From Phnomibacter ginsenosidimutans (GTDB lineage Bacteria > Bacteroidota > Bacteroidia > Chitinophagales > Chitinophagaceae), in the NCBI RefSeq assembly GCF_009740285.1, contig NZ_CP046566.1, positions 1 through 64,000 on the forward strand: a stretch of DNA of 64,000 nucleotides. The letters run 5' to 3'. The notes beneath the pieces were generated by a model. It was not told the origin of the DNA and did not search any database. It worked only from the letters and a program-made list of their open reading frames with translations. A program made the translations under genes and the position numbers. Of the stretch, positions 26,031 through 35,008 are shown piece by piece (positions within the stretch are counted from its first letter, which is position 1; each line of letters starts with the position of its first letter).

Positions 26031-26752
26031 ATGCTGTGCTTTTTTAGCAGTTGTTCTATTTCACTCCGCTTGTCACGACGGCCGGCAAAGCGGAGCAGTT
26101 TGGATGTATTTACGTTGTATCGTTTCAGTGCATTCCTGAAAATGGCATCAATGTCGTAGCCAAGTGGCTTGAAGTATTTATCGTAATACCAGTACACATT
26201 TACCAGCAACCCTTCTAATGCCAGCATGGAATAATCGCCTTGGCTAATGATAGGTGTTTCAGAAACCTGAGGGATGAGAATGATGGCTTCTTCGACAGGC
26301 AGCATGTATCGTGCAATGGTTTCTTTGTCGGGGTTGGCAAAAATCTTCTTACTGAATTGCTGGGCGTTGGCGAAGATTTGATCCAGCTCCGGACGATCAA
26401 CTTCTATGAAGAGCCAGTTAACCGTTGTTTCAATTGCAATTAAGTCATCCAGCATGGATGTATCCCAGACTGCAGGCGGATGATTGCATAAAGCCCTGAT
26501 TCGGTTGATTGTCCGCTTGGATTTAAGAGAGAGTTCCGCATTGTATTCCGGCTTGAATAGAAAGGAATACTGGCCACGCCCCACCCTTTGAATCAAATTT
26601 TCCTTGGTTAGCTGGCTTAGCCGCCACGAAAGTGTATTGTCCAATGTGCCGGGAAACTGCCGACGCAGCTCTGCCATTATCTCACTGGTGGAGATAGCAG
26701 AAAGGCCAGGCCAACGATTCTTAAGGTATGCGGCAAGCTCTTGAGTGTTCAT
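26027..26752 (-). CDS. Winged-helix AbiEi-like protein (DUF6577-like), first gene of the defence operon
   Basis: About 241 residues from MNTQELAAYLKNRWPGLSAI; longer starts at 26779 and 26797 are in frame. The N-terminal 85 residues look like an AbiEi-type winged helix: TSEIMAELRRQFPGTL, then NTLSWRLSQLTKENLIQRVG, then RGQYSF. The rest (LLIAIETTVNWLFIEVDRPE and following) resembles the DUF6577 family. It may be a transcriptional regulator of the operon, in the position of the HTH protein MAD1 of MADS, or a toxin-antitoxin-like sensor. I prefer the shorter start because a promoter-like sequence lies just upstream. Its stop overlaps the hsdM start (ATGA). Confidence 0.7.
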   Translation of the reverse strand: MNTQELAAYLKNRWPGLSAISTSEIMAELRRQFPGTLDNTLSWRLSQLTKENLIQRVGRGQYSFLFKPEYNAELSLKSKRTINRIRALCNHPPAVWDTSMLDDLIAIETTVNWLFIEVDRPELDQIFANAQQFSKKIFANPDKETIARYMLPVEEAIILIPQVSETPIISQGDYSMLALEGLLVNVYWYYDKYFKPLGYDIDAIFRNALKRYNVNTSKLLRFAGRRDKRSEIEQLLKKHSI

Positions 26753-26766
26753 AAGCAGGTTGATAG

Positions 26767-26798
26767 TAAATGTATCCATGCGGGCATAATTGACCAAA
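26767..26798 (-). promoter_or_regulatory. Possible promoter of the defence operon
   Basis: On the minus strand TTTG (26798-26795) lies 20 bases before TACATTTA (26774-26767), close to the Bacteroidota pattern TTTG/TAnnTTTG. ATG 26752 is 15 bases downstream. One mismatch in the -7 box, so weak. Confidence 0.25.
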
Positions 26799-26830
26799 CT
26801 TTGGCAAGTTTATTTTTAAGTTGCCGAAAT

Positions 26831-27731
26831 TTAGGGGCTGTAATTTGCCATGATGCCTAGGGACTTCGCAATATTGATCAAGGTGCCCAGAGAGGCTTGG
26901 CTGGTAACAGCCTTTTTAAGGCACTCATCAAACTTTCTGTCAGTTTCTGAGGGTTTGTAGGCGGAATGAAACTGGCTAAGGCGGTGATAATAGGAGCGGC
27001 CAGCATGGCCGAAGCTGCTGGCCAGATTGCATCCAATTGAGAACCAGACATTGTAATCAGCGGTGATATCCAGGCAATGAGATTCGATGTGCTTCAGTAT
27101 GATTTCCACCAATACTTGGTTATTACCCTGGTGCTTTGCGTAGGATGAAAATGGTTTGTTGGGGGCAGGCGCCATCGGTTTTGGGAGTCCTGTAAATGGA
27201 ATTGCTGCATGGTTGAAGTATGCCTCTGGGTCCCAGGAATAGCCCCGGAGGCGGGAGAGGTTGCCACATTTCTGATCCAGCCGAATATTGAAATTGGTAA
27301 AAAGCTGTAATAGTGCCTGAAAATGCAAATGATGCTTTTCTGGATAGGCAACCGGTATTAATACAAAGTATCCTTCGCCACTGACTGACAGGCCGCAGTA
27401 AGCAACCTGTTTTATCTTGGACAATTCAGACTTGAGCTCAAAGAAGTTTTGAAGGTTACAATTGTCTTTGTGGTCGATGTCGAGGCAGATAAATCCGCTG
27501 TGTTTCAGCATTGATTGATCGGAACGATGGCTGAAAGTGCCACTTGGGGTAATTGCCGGCAGCAAGGCTTTTTTTGTATCCCGCTCTGCCTTGTCTTTGA
27601 TCATGCGGATGGCTTCAACTGTAGGCTTGGTATTGGCTACCGGTTAGCCATTGCAGCAGCGATATTTCACCTGCAGGCTTGGGGTCCATGTATGAATGGA
27701 ACCAGCTGACATCTACATTGAGTATTGACAT
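26831..27731 (-). CDS. BT4734/VirE-N-like primase of the island, one frameshift
   Basis: Starts MSILNVDVSWFHSYMDPKPA at 27731 and reads LLQWLTG before shifting one base near 27625 into EAIRMIKDKAERDTKKALLP. Continues through ITPSGTFSHRSD, GFICLDIDHKDN (acidic residues of the primase-like site), CGLSVSGEGYFVLIPV and NLSRLRGYSWDP. The last 90 residues (DITADYNVWFSIGCNLASSF) match a PriCT-2-type C-terminal domain. Such proteins occur with a RepA-like ATPase in Bacteroidota integrative elements, where they probably prime replication after excision. It lies downstream of the iteron cluster and the ATPase gene, same strand. Confidence 0.7.
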
Positions 27732-27750
27732 GACTATAATTTGGAATGGA

Positions 27751-27835
27751 GGATTTCCGGATTTCCAAAAGGATTTCCATGATATAAGAGGTGGATGGAA
27801 ATGGAAATGTGCATATATGCCGTTTCCGGATTTCC
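27751..27835. repeat. Iteron-like GGATTTCC repeats, candidate replication origin of the island
   Basis: GGATTTCC occurs at 27751-27758, 27759-27766, 27771-27778 and 27828-27835, all in the same orientation, the first two back to back. Inverted versions, ATGGAAATGGAAATG, lie between. The cluster sits in the only gap between the RepA-like ATPase and the primase. Confidence 0.55.
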
Positions 27836-27862
27836 ATGCCGGATTTGCCGGGAATGAAAGGC

Positions 27863-29071
27863 CTATGTCAGCGGGATAATGGTATAGGCTGGGCCGGTTT
27901 CTGTCTTTTTCTTTACCAGCTTATAGGTAAGGTGCTGAATGCAAATGGGGCGCTCCTTCCGGCATACATCTTCCAGACGTTTTCTGGCAGCGTCCTTTCT
28001 GACGCACAATGTTGATTCCACATGCTGAATGAGTTCCTGATAGGGAATAGTTTGTCTTTCGGTAAAACATTCCTCCAAGACACTGACAGTTTCATCGATT
28101 GCGGAAACTTTGGCTGATAGCTGCCGATAGTCCGCCAGTTCATCTTCTGGAATCAGTGCTATTGTTTTGATTTCGTCCTTGTATCGGGCGAAAAGACTGT
28201 CAGGCCGCTTCGTGCTCCGGCATTTCAGGAATTTGATCTCAATGACATCAGTCAGCTTGTTGTCCTGTTTCATGAAACCTACCTGGAGGACAGTGGAGGC
28301 CTTGTTCATTATTTCAGTGCCTAGATGGCCTCGGGCTTTTTCGGAGCCTGGGTTTTCGTGAATTACGCAAATGAAGGAGCATTTTGATTTGTTGATCATT
28401 CTATTCATTAGGTCAATGAGCTCCAAGGAATGCTCTGGTCGATTGAAGTCTTTCACGCAATCAGTCACCACGTCAAGGACGACTAACAGGTGGCCGCTAA
28501 TTGTAGCCCGTTTTTCAGTGATGTACTGTTCCAATGAAGCGAACCTTTCATCCCTGGGGATTTCAAGCAGACTTATAAAGTCAAAATTTGACGGCAGTGA
28601 TTCAGGATTCGCAGCCTGGATACCCGCGAAGTGAAGGATTTGCTGAATGGCATGAGGCAACTGATAGTCCAGGTTGCGTTCAGTATCTGCAAGGATTACA
28701 TGAAATGACTCTTCTTTGGAGCACTGGAAACCCAAATGACTTACCTGTGGGCGCTGGCTGATGAATGTGGAGCAGATATGTTCTGCCACTCTGCTCTTAT
28801 GCACCCCGGATTGACCCTGGACAACCATAATGGTATTCGGGAATAGAATGGCCTGATCGCCCTGGAAGAGAATAGGTTGAGGAGCAGTCAACTTGGATAC
28901 CACCTTTTCCCTGAGCTGCCTTTGTGTTTCGAATAATTGCCTGACATTGGCAGGCATCTGGATTTCCCGGCAAAGCTGGTTTAAATTGGCACTGTCCTGA
29001 AAGGAGGCTATTACTGGTGTATTTTCATGCTGCAAATCAGAAAATACCTGCGAAGTGGAGTGGTTCATCAT
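27863..29071 (-). CDS. RepA/KaiC-like AAA ATPase of the island
   Basis: 402 residues. Walker A GQSGVHKS (86-93) is the unusual form of RepA-type, RecA-fold ATPases in Bacteroidota elements. Walker B is in HLLVVLDVVTDC, followed by MINKSKCSFICVIHENPG (sensor and loop). The C-terminal 100 residues are a winged-helix-like region with many basic residues. It is probably a replicative helicase loader/helicase for the excised element. The gene overlaps the upstream HTH gene by four bases and is followed by the iteron cluster and primase gene. Confidence 0.75.
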   Translation of the reverse strand: MMNHSTSQVFSDLQHENTPVIASFQDSANLNQLCREIQMPANVRQLFETQRQLREKVVSKLTAPQPILFQGDQAILFPNTIMVVQGQSGVHKSRVAEHICSTFISQRPQVSHLGFQCSKEESFHVILADTERNLDYQLPHAIQQILHFAGIQAANPESLPSNFDFISLLEIPRDERFASLEQYITEKRATISGHLLVVLDVVTDCVKDFNRPEHSLELIDLMNRMINKSKCSFICVIHENPGSEKARGHLGTEIMNKASTVLQVGFMKQDNKLTDVIEIKFLKCRSTKRPDSLFARYKDEIKTIALIPEDELADYRQLSAKVSAIDETVSVLEECFTERQTIPYQELIQHVESTLCVRKDAARKRLEDVCRKERPICIQHLTYKLVKKKTETGPAYTIIPLT

Positions 29072-29433
29072 TTGGGCCCTCCACTTTTCTTTTTGTTGGA
29101 CCTAAGAAACTGATTTGCGCTGTTGGCCATTTCTGCCATTGTCTGCTGCCGGCCGGATTTCAGCCAGGCATCAATTTCGGATTTGAGGAAACGAAGTTTC
29201 TTGCCACCCTTGTGATAAGGAATCAACCGCTGATTGACCCAGGCATAAACGGTGGGTTTTGCGGGTTTGTCGGGCAGGTAGGTGCAAAGCTCGGAGAGGT
29301 CGAACCAGCGGTCTTCTTGTTGGTTGGACGATTCCGTTTTTACTGATGCCTGGGAAAAGAATGATTCGAGTTCTTCTCGAAACAGCTCCCGAACCTGGGG
29401 AACCGACAACTGGGTTAGAATTACATTTTCCAT
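29068..29433 (-). CDS. Excisionase-like helix-turn-helix protein
   Basis: About 121 residues from MENVILTQLSVPQVRELFRE; a longer in-frame start exists at 29457. The central part, DLSELCTYLPDKPAKPTVYA then WVNQRLIPYHKGGKKLRFLK and SEIDAWL, is a MerR/excisionase-type HTH_17 domain. The C-terminus is basic. Such proteins bend DNA at attachment sites and/or control the next genes. It overlaps the ATPase gene by four bases and lies in the integrase-proximal module. Confidence 0.8.
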   Translation of the reverse strand: MENVILTQLSVPQVRELFREELESFFSQASVKTESSNQQEDRWFDLSELCTYLPDKPAKPTVYAWVNQRLIPYHKGGKKLRFLKSEIDAWLKSGRQQTMAEMANSANQFLRSNKKKSGGPK

Positions 29434-29508
29434 GCTTTTATCGCTTTTACACGACAAAGCTTTTGCTCAAATATGCCCTTGGGTGGGTGCTTTGGGGTAC
29501 CCGAAATC

Positions 29509-30687
29509 TTACTCTTTACTACCCAATTCCTTGTTGATTTTGGCTAAAATGGGGGTGAGGCCGAGCTCCTCAAAGTATTTTCTGATGAATTGTAGGTCTT
29601 TTGTTAGGGCTGCTTCATTAGCAGGAAATGGGTTACGAAGCTTTTTGTAGATTTCTGTATTATGAATGGATTTTGCGCCCAATTGTTTGCCCGTTAGGAA
29701 TTGTATAAATTTTGCTTTTGCAGTTATATCTACGTTTTTAACGCCAGCATAATCCAGTAAGTAATTCGTTGCAAGAACTTGTCGGGCAAGGGTAAACTCT
29801 TTCGAAGTAATTGATGAAGATTGTTGTTCCGAAATATCATCTTCATTTGATAAAAGTGATTTTTCCAGAAGATCTTCTGCTATTGAGATACGCCTTGTCA
29901 GGCTTTCTTCCAGCGGGCACAAACCAGAGTTTCTACAACTTGCCTGGTGGTATTTAAGGACTTTTCCACCATACTCAATCCCCTTTTTAATAGTAGTCAA
30001 ACGATATTGTTTTGGAATAGTTTTGAGGAACTCCATGTACTCATAGCGCCACTTGGAGTAGGACTCAATATCTAAAAGACGACTATATTCGAACCTGCCA
30101 TAGATTGCTTTCTGAATTATAAATTTTGGCAGGTCGCCAAAATTGATTGCGATGCGATGAGCAAATGAGCTTCCTTTTTGTATCGGACGAATTGTGTCGG
30201 CTGGTTGACCTGCCGACACATGCATGATATCATGGGGATGGTTTTGATCAATAAGACAGAAATCTTTTTCAGGGGTTGATTCGTTCGGATAAAGAGATAG
30301 AAATTTCTCTTCAACGATTTTTAATGCTGCTTCGTATTTGCCCATATGGCTGCCGCAAGGATAACCACCAAACCATTTCAAAACAAAACCCAACATGCTG
30401 TGCTGGTGACGAATATCCATTTGCAGTTTGTCAAAGTAAATGCTAAATGTATCAGGAAAGCTATGGCTATTCATAATCAATTCGCATTGGAACCAAACTG
30501 CATTAAGGAACTTTGGACGCTCTAATTCATTTATATATAAAGCTGACTCCAGGAACGAGTAACACTCGTTCATTAGTTCTTGATTGGGAAAATTGGATGC
30601 ATCGAAATAGAAAGAAAGGGGATTGTCATAGCAGAAATCTGGATTGATTTTAAACATGAATGAGGGCTTTGAATGAGCATTAAGCAA
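29509..30687 (-). CDS. Hypothetical protein of Bacteroidota mobile elements (RteC-like C-terminus)
   Basis: 392 residues, starting MLNAHSKPSFMFKINPDFCY; an alternative Met is at 30657. Helical throughout. The C-terminal part (TLARQVLATNYLLDYAGVKN, then KFIQFLTGKQL and SIHNTEIYKKLRNPF) resembles the end of RteC-type or other element-encoded regulatory proteins; no catalytic motif is visible. It is located between the integrase and excisionase-like genes. The function is not known to me. Confidence 0.6.
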   Translation of the reverse strand: MLNAHSKPSFMFKINPDFCYDNPLSFYFDASNFPNQELMNECYSFLESALYINELERPKFLNAVWFQCELIMNSHSFPDTFSIYFDKLQMDIRHQHSMLGFVLKWFGGYPCGSHMGKYEAALKIVEEKFLSLYPNESTPEKDFCLIDQNHPHDIMHVSAGQPADTIRPIQKGSSFAHRIAINFGDLPKFIIQKAIYGRFEYSRLLDIESYSKWRYEYMEFLKTIPKQYRLTTIKKGIEYGGKVLKYHQASCRNSGLCPLEESLTRRISIAEDLLEKSLLSNEDDISEQQSSSITSKEFTLARQVLATNYLLDYAGVKNVDITAKAKFIQFLTGKQLGAKSIHNTEIYKKLRNPFPANEAALTKDLQFIRKYFEELGLTPILAKINKELGSKE

Positions 30688-30728
30688 ATATCCGAAGTTG
30701 AATATAGCAATCTAAAAGTAGGTAATGC

Positions 30729-31989
30729 TCAATCTGTTTGTTGTTTAAATGCCGTCAGGGCTTTCAGGGCTTCCATTTTTGCCTCATCTTCAAAACCGGC
30801 AAGGTATTGCTGAGTGGTACGAATACTACTGTGGCCAATGGCTTCACTAATGAAAGAAACGTTGGCACCACTTCGCTGTAGGATGGTGGCAAATGAGTGC
30901 CGGGCAAAATAAGTAGTGACTGAACGTTCTATTCCGAGGTCTGCTGCAATGGCTTTCATGTGGTCGTTGATCAGGTGTGTGAGTTGTTGTATCAGGTTCC
31001 GCTGTCTTTCGAGGTCTTGGCCATCTTCCAGCACGGGGAAAATAAACTTCTTGGGGTCGGGTTCGTTGCCCCATTTGGCAATGATTGACTTTAGCTCGTC
31101 ATTCAATACAATCCGGATGGGTTCAACAATGCGTTTTGTTCTGGCGGTTTTGGCTCTGATGAAGGAGATTGTATTGCCATCTACATTGCTGTATTTCAGC
31201 AGGCACATGTCCTTTACGTTGATGCCATTGGCCATGTACATGAACATCCAGTAGTCACGGCACATTTCAGCGGTAGAGTCTTTTGGCAGTTGGTGGTAGA
31301 ATATCTTGGAGATATCATCGATGGTGAGTGCCTTCTTCACGTTTTTGCTTGGTTGGGATTTCGTAGCGCCGCTTTCCGAACGGATAGAGGTCTTTGGAAA
31401 GCAAGCCCTCAGCAATGGCATTATTGAAGATGGTCCGCAGGGAGCGGAGGTAAATGCCTACGGTGGTGATGCTGTTTCCTTCCTTCGCCATCCACTTCTC
31501 ATAGTTATGGAGGAACTGAGGGGTTACGTCGGCAAACCTCGCATTTGGCGAATAGGCAGCCAGGCTTTTCTTGGCGCATTCATAGGACACAGCTGTACCA
31601 ATACGGCCGGCAGCCCGCAGCTCATCTGCGTAGTCCTGGAATGCTGTGTCCAGGGCATCTTTTGCAGCACGGTTTTGCAAATACGCTTTTTCAAAAGCAG
31701 CCCAGGTGAAAAGGGGAAGCTCGGCGATAACTCTGGCGGCTTTCTGTTCCAGCTCGTTCAACTTCAGCCGTATGCCTTTGTAGGGTTCCCGGGGTTTCTC
31801 ACCCATCACCTTTTTGTAGTCATCAGGAGTAAGGGCGAACGGTGTTGGGTAATACTTCTTCTTCCGGTCGTGGGTGATGCGGATGGAAACCGCACAGGTA
31901 CCGTTTGCTCTTGGGTGATACTGGTCAATGAAAATGGCGGTGGTGGCAGCGGAATGAGACATGGGTAATTGGGTTTGCGAGGAAGCCAT
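30729..31989 (-). CDS. int: Tyrosine recombinase (integrase), one frameshift
   Basis: The N-part starts MASSQTQLPMSHSAATTAIF (31989) with an Arm-type domain (KKYYPTPFALTPDDYKKVM) and SAM-like core-binding domain (residues about 110-210). It ends in RRYEIPT; a one-base shift at about 31350 gives KNVKKALTIDDISKIF, which continues to 30729. The catalytic domain has YFARHSFATIL (Arg II region), EAIGHSSIRTTQQYL with the nucleophile Tyr, and Lys in IRAKTARTKR. The first Arg of box I is not visible (NGINVKDMCLL), as in IntDOT-type integrases. It reads inward from the right end; the first codons lie next to the CCGACAC motifs and 150 bases from attR. Repaired length is about 420 residues. Confidence 0.8.
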
Positions 31990-31990
31990 T

Positions 31991-32008
31991 CCGACACGGC
32001 TCCGACAC
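31991..32008. repeat. CCGACAC direct motifs inside the right end
   Basis: CCGACAC at 31991-31997 and 32002-32008, directly upstream of the integrase start. They share the motif with the left-end palindromes at 3301-3338. Candidate arm-type binding sites or autoregulatory operator. Confidence 0.45.
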
Positions 32009-32135
32009 AAATTTAATTAAATTACCCGTAATATCCATAAGAAAAAAGTAGTATTTTATGAAATAATAAATTGACAAACAATTACTTACGTTATTTTTTG
32101 TAATAATTGTTTATTGCTGTTTCGGGCTGTTTTTA

Positions 32136-32181
32136 TGACTGTTAATCAGAGGGTCGCTGGTTCAAGTCCAGCAGGGGGAGC
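32136..32181. repeat. attR: partial copy of tRNA-Asn 3' end
   Basis: 35 bases identical to 3206-3240 and then CCAGCAGGGGGAGC, the canonical 3' end of tRNA-Asn. The 5' half of the tRNA is absent, so this is a duplicated end and not a gene. Confidence 0.85.
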
Positions 32182-32188
32182 GAAAAGA

Positions 32189-32222
32189 AAAAGGGTCGTA
32201 CAAATGTGTACGACCCTTTTTT
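32189..32222 (+). terminator. Original tRNA-Asn terminator, now separated from its tRNA
   Basis: AAAAGGGTCGTACA (32189-32202), loop AATG, complement (32207-32220), then TTTTTT. It lies eight bases beyond the attR repeat. Confidence 0.8.
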
Positions 32223-32245
32223 GTAGCCCGTTTCTTTTGGCGATT

Positions 32246-32938
32246 TTAGGTGGTCTGTTTTTCTACAATTGCAAAAAAGATATTTCTGTTGAGGCGGTAG
32301 CCGAGTTGCTGATACACTTTGAGTGCTGGTTCGTTGGTAGTAAGGCTGTGCAAAAATGGCACCTCACCACGATGAATAATTTGTTGACTGACATGTGATA
32401 AAATATGCCTGGCCAGTTGCCTGCCACGATATTCGGGATGGGTGCAAATGGCACTCACTTCTGTGTAGCCCGGTACTTTCAATCTTTCGCCGCCCATGGC
32501 TATGAGTTGGTCCCCGTCAAACACACCAACATATCCGCCAAACTGTATGGTTTGCGCAACAAAAGGACCCGGCTTGGTGAGGGCCGTTAGTTCCAGCATT
32601 TGTGGTATGTGCACCTCGGTAAGTGGTTCCAATGCGTGTTCTTGAAAGGCAGGTTGAAATTCCACACAAATCATCTGGTACAAAGGCACCGTAAAATGAA
32701 CCTGTAAAGAAGGAGGAATGATGACTGGCGTTTCTTGCATGAGGTACATGCGCCGCTGTGTGGGAATGTTTATTTCAAAATGATGCAGTGCTGCTGCATC
32801 CCAGTTTTCCATACCTGCAAACGGGGCTACATCTGGTGCAAAAAACCGAAGCTGTTGGCTACCGGCATTCAGGTGCTGCTGCACAGTGCCGAGAGCATGC
32901 CAAACGGGGTTGGCCAACGTATTACCAAGTTGAAGCAT
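32246..32938 (-). CDS. GNAT-family N-acetyltransferase
   Basis: 230 residues. The N-terminal 115 residues are a divergent domain; the C-terminal part has the GNAT core: VFDGDQLIAMGGERL, VSAICTHPEYRGRQLARHIL (acetyl-CoA pyrophosphate loop R-G-R-Q-L-A), and TNEPALKVYQQLGYRL, the usual end of FR47-like acetyltransferases. Transfers an acetyl group to an unknown amine. First chromosomal gene right of the island, so an empty chromosome should have it next to tRNA-Asn. Intact. Promoter on the minus strand not evident. Confidence 0.75.
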   Translation of the reverse strand: MLQLGNTLANPVWHALGTVQQHLNAGSQQLRFFAPDVAPFAGMENWDAAALHHFEINIPTQRRMYLMQETPVIIPPSLQVHFTVPLYQMICVEFQPAFQEHALEPLTEVHIPQMLELTALTKPGPFVAQTIQFGGYVGVFDGDQLIAMGGERLKVPGYTEVSAICTHPEYRGRQLARHILSHVSQQIIHRGEVPFLHSLTTNEPALKVYQQLGYRLNRNIFFAIVEKQTT

Positions 32939-33416
32939 GTATAATTATTGAGGTATGCGGCTGATTGAACGCTTGCTGGTATCGTCTCTTTTCAAGCTGA
33001 CTTTGTACAAGACATCTCCATTTGCAAACTAATGGAATTGTTACTGTTTTTGGGTATTGGTTTCTCTACTGCCTTTCAATCAACTATTCCATCCCGCTTG
33101 TACTTTTGTTGCATAAATGAGGTGTTATTTCACATCAATGAGATGTGAATTTCCTTAATGAATTGCTTGCAAATAAACGCCGCCTGAGTATTTACTATTT
33201 CCCGTTGTAATCGCTGGTAAATAGTGTTCGGGAAAAAATGAGATTTTACTTTGTAGTAGTTGTACTACAAGCCCGTAAACATGAGGTTTGCTGTCTTATA
33301 CCTGCAAAAGTTTTAATATATTTATAGTGTCTTACAACAGACTTGATTACCTCCTTATCTGCATTTGTTCTTAAGGGATATTCAGGTTTATTTCCTGGTG
33401 AAATAAAACGACTGAA
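32939..33416. other. Intergenic region with two hairpins and a -7-like box
   Basis: No gene is recognisable. TTCACATC-AATGA-GATGTGAA at about 33129-33149 and TTGTAGTA-GTTG-TACTACAA at about 33251-33270 can form hairpins. TACTTTTG at about 33098 fits the Bacteroidota -7 consensus and may serve the secreted protein gene at 33417. Confidence 0.35.
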
Positions 33417-34951
33417 ATGAGAACGACAATGGTAAAGCCCGGCACATTTTTGCTGGCAGTATTGCAACTTTTTTCTTCCTTTTTTGGGCAAAACCAAATA
33501 GCTACGCCAGCATTACCTTAACGGTAAACGGGCAGGCAAATGGTGCTTCAGTAGTACAGGGTGCTCCCTTTAACTGGACCGTTACCGGATTGGCTAACGG
33601 CGCTGTAATAAACAACGAATTATGGATTGATGTCAACGCCAACGGCTTTATTGATCCTGGTACAGATTTTATGTTTGTTGGTTTTCCGCAGCGGGATGGT
33701 GTACCCGGTGGCGACCAGGGCCCGGGCGATGATGATGCTACCGCAAATGGTACCTTAACTTCTACCATTGCAGGCATGTACTTCCCTGTGTCTTATTATG
33801 TATTCAAAGTAACGTCTGGCTCCGAATCAGTTACTTCTACTTATCAGGAAACAGCACTCATGAAGCCCACATATAGTGTAAGTGGTAGAGTAACGCAAGA
33901 TGGATTAGGGAAAGCCAATGTAGCCGTGTCTTTACAGACACAAAACAATGGAGAGTTTTATGCATTGACCAACTCGACGGGGTATTATACCATTACCACC
34001 AATCTAACGGCTGGTACCAATGTCAATTTACGTATTCCCATAGATGCGTTCAACAGCCAGTTAAATGGATTGATAGCCACACCAAACGATGCGCAGTACG
34101 TTCTCAACGGTAATTTGTACAACGTCAATTTTACCCTGCGGGCTGGTAAAATCATTACGGGTAGAGTAACGAATGCATTAAACAATCCGATACCAAATAT
34201 GGATGTGCAAATTTACCCGAATGGTGGCGGCAATGGCTATGATGGCTTAACTGATGGCGATGGTCGGTATTACATCAGTGTAGATACTGGTACTTATGTA
34301 GTACGGTTTGGTAGCAACGAAAATACTCAGGGATATATTCAAACCTATTACAATCAAAAGTACATTGGCTGGATGACCGATTTGGTTCAGGTTACGTTGG
34401 GCGCAGATACCATCAGAAACATAAATGCAGTGTTGTACAGAGGTGGTGTTATTACAGGTACTTTTATCAAAGATGGTGTGCCTGCAAGAGGCAACATTGT
34501 TGTATTTGATTACAACAATCCTACAACTCCGCTTTATGAAACTTGGCATGACAATAACAATGCCATTTATTATCTTACAGTACCGCCAGGCAACTATAGT
34601 GTGCAATTCAATTTGGAAAATGGACAAGGACAAGCCTATTATAATCAGTCGCTGTTTTCTCCTGGCACAGCTGTAACGGTACAATCGATTTACGACACTG
34701 CCCGCAACATCAATGTGAACTTTTCTACCCTGCCCAAGATGTACACATTTACTGGTTGGGGAGATTGGAACAATCCGGGCAACTGGCAAAACAATCAGCT
34801 GCCACCTTCAACTTTGCCTACAGGCGATTATATCGTCATTCAAAATGGAGAGTGCACTTTAAGTGGTTCGCAAACCATTTCTTCAGGTGCGTTTTTGGTC
34901 ATCCGCAATGGCTCAACCTTAAAAGTGAATGGAAGCTTGATACGACAATAG
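33417..34951 (+). CDS. Secreted protein with carboxypeptidase-regulatory-like repeats, one frameshift
   Basis: ATG at 33417 or 33429 opens a signal peptide, KPGTFLLAVLQLFSSFFGQN. A one-base shift near 33505 leads into SYASITLTVNGQANGASVVQ, continuous to 34951. The body has four beta domains: an N-terminal one (to about 120), then three that begin YSVSGRVTQDGLGKANVAVS, IITGRVTNALNNPIPNMDVQ and GVITGTFIKDGVPARGNIVV, typical CarboxypepD_reg-like folds. It ends with WGDWNNPGNWQNNQLPPS and a beta-helix-like tail, without a clear type IX sorting domain. Extracellular, possibly adhesive or a polysaccharide-binding scaffold. A terminator follows. Confidence 0.7.
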
Positions 34952-34971
34952 CCACGTAAGTAATGCTTACC

Positions 34972-35008
34972 AAAGCGGTCGCTATGTTGAATAGCGACCG
35001 CTTTTTTT
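34972..35008 (+). terminator. Rho-independent terminator after the secreted repeat protein
   Basis: AAAGCGGTCGCTAT (34972-34985) pairs perfectly with 34991-35004 over a five-base loop and is followed by T4. Confidence 0.85.

Larger units (their letters stand above)
3206..32135. mobile_element. 28.9-kb integrative island inserted in the 3' end of tRNA-Asn
   Basis: Boundaries are set by a 35-bp perfect direct repeat, the anticodon-to-T-arm part of tRNA-Asn, at 3206-3240 and 32136-32170, extending imperfectly for about ten more bases. A tyrosine recombinase lies directly inside the right end and reads inward, as is usual for tRNA-targeting integrases. Next to it are an excisionase-like HTH gene, a RepA-like ATPase, iteron-like repeats and a primase. 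No relaxase, coupling protein or Tra genes were found, so the element looks like an integrated, possibly mobilisable island rather than a full conjugative element. The cargo is dominated by a 16-kb defence operon plus a HipA-like pair and a HEPN protein. Confidence 0.85.

Noticed and set aside
32101-32185. Second tRNA-Asn gene
   Set aside because: Only the 3' half is present; the D arm and 5' acceptor strand are absent.
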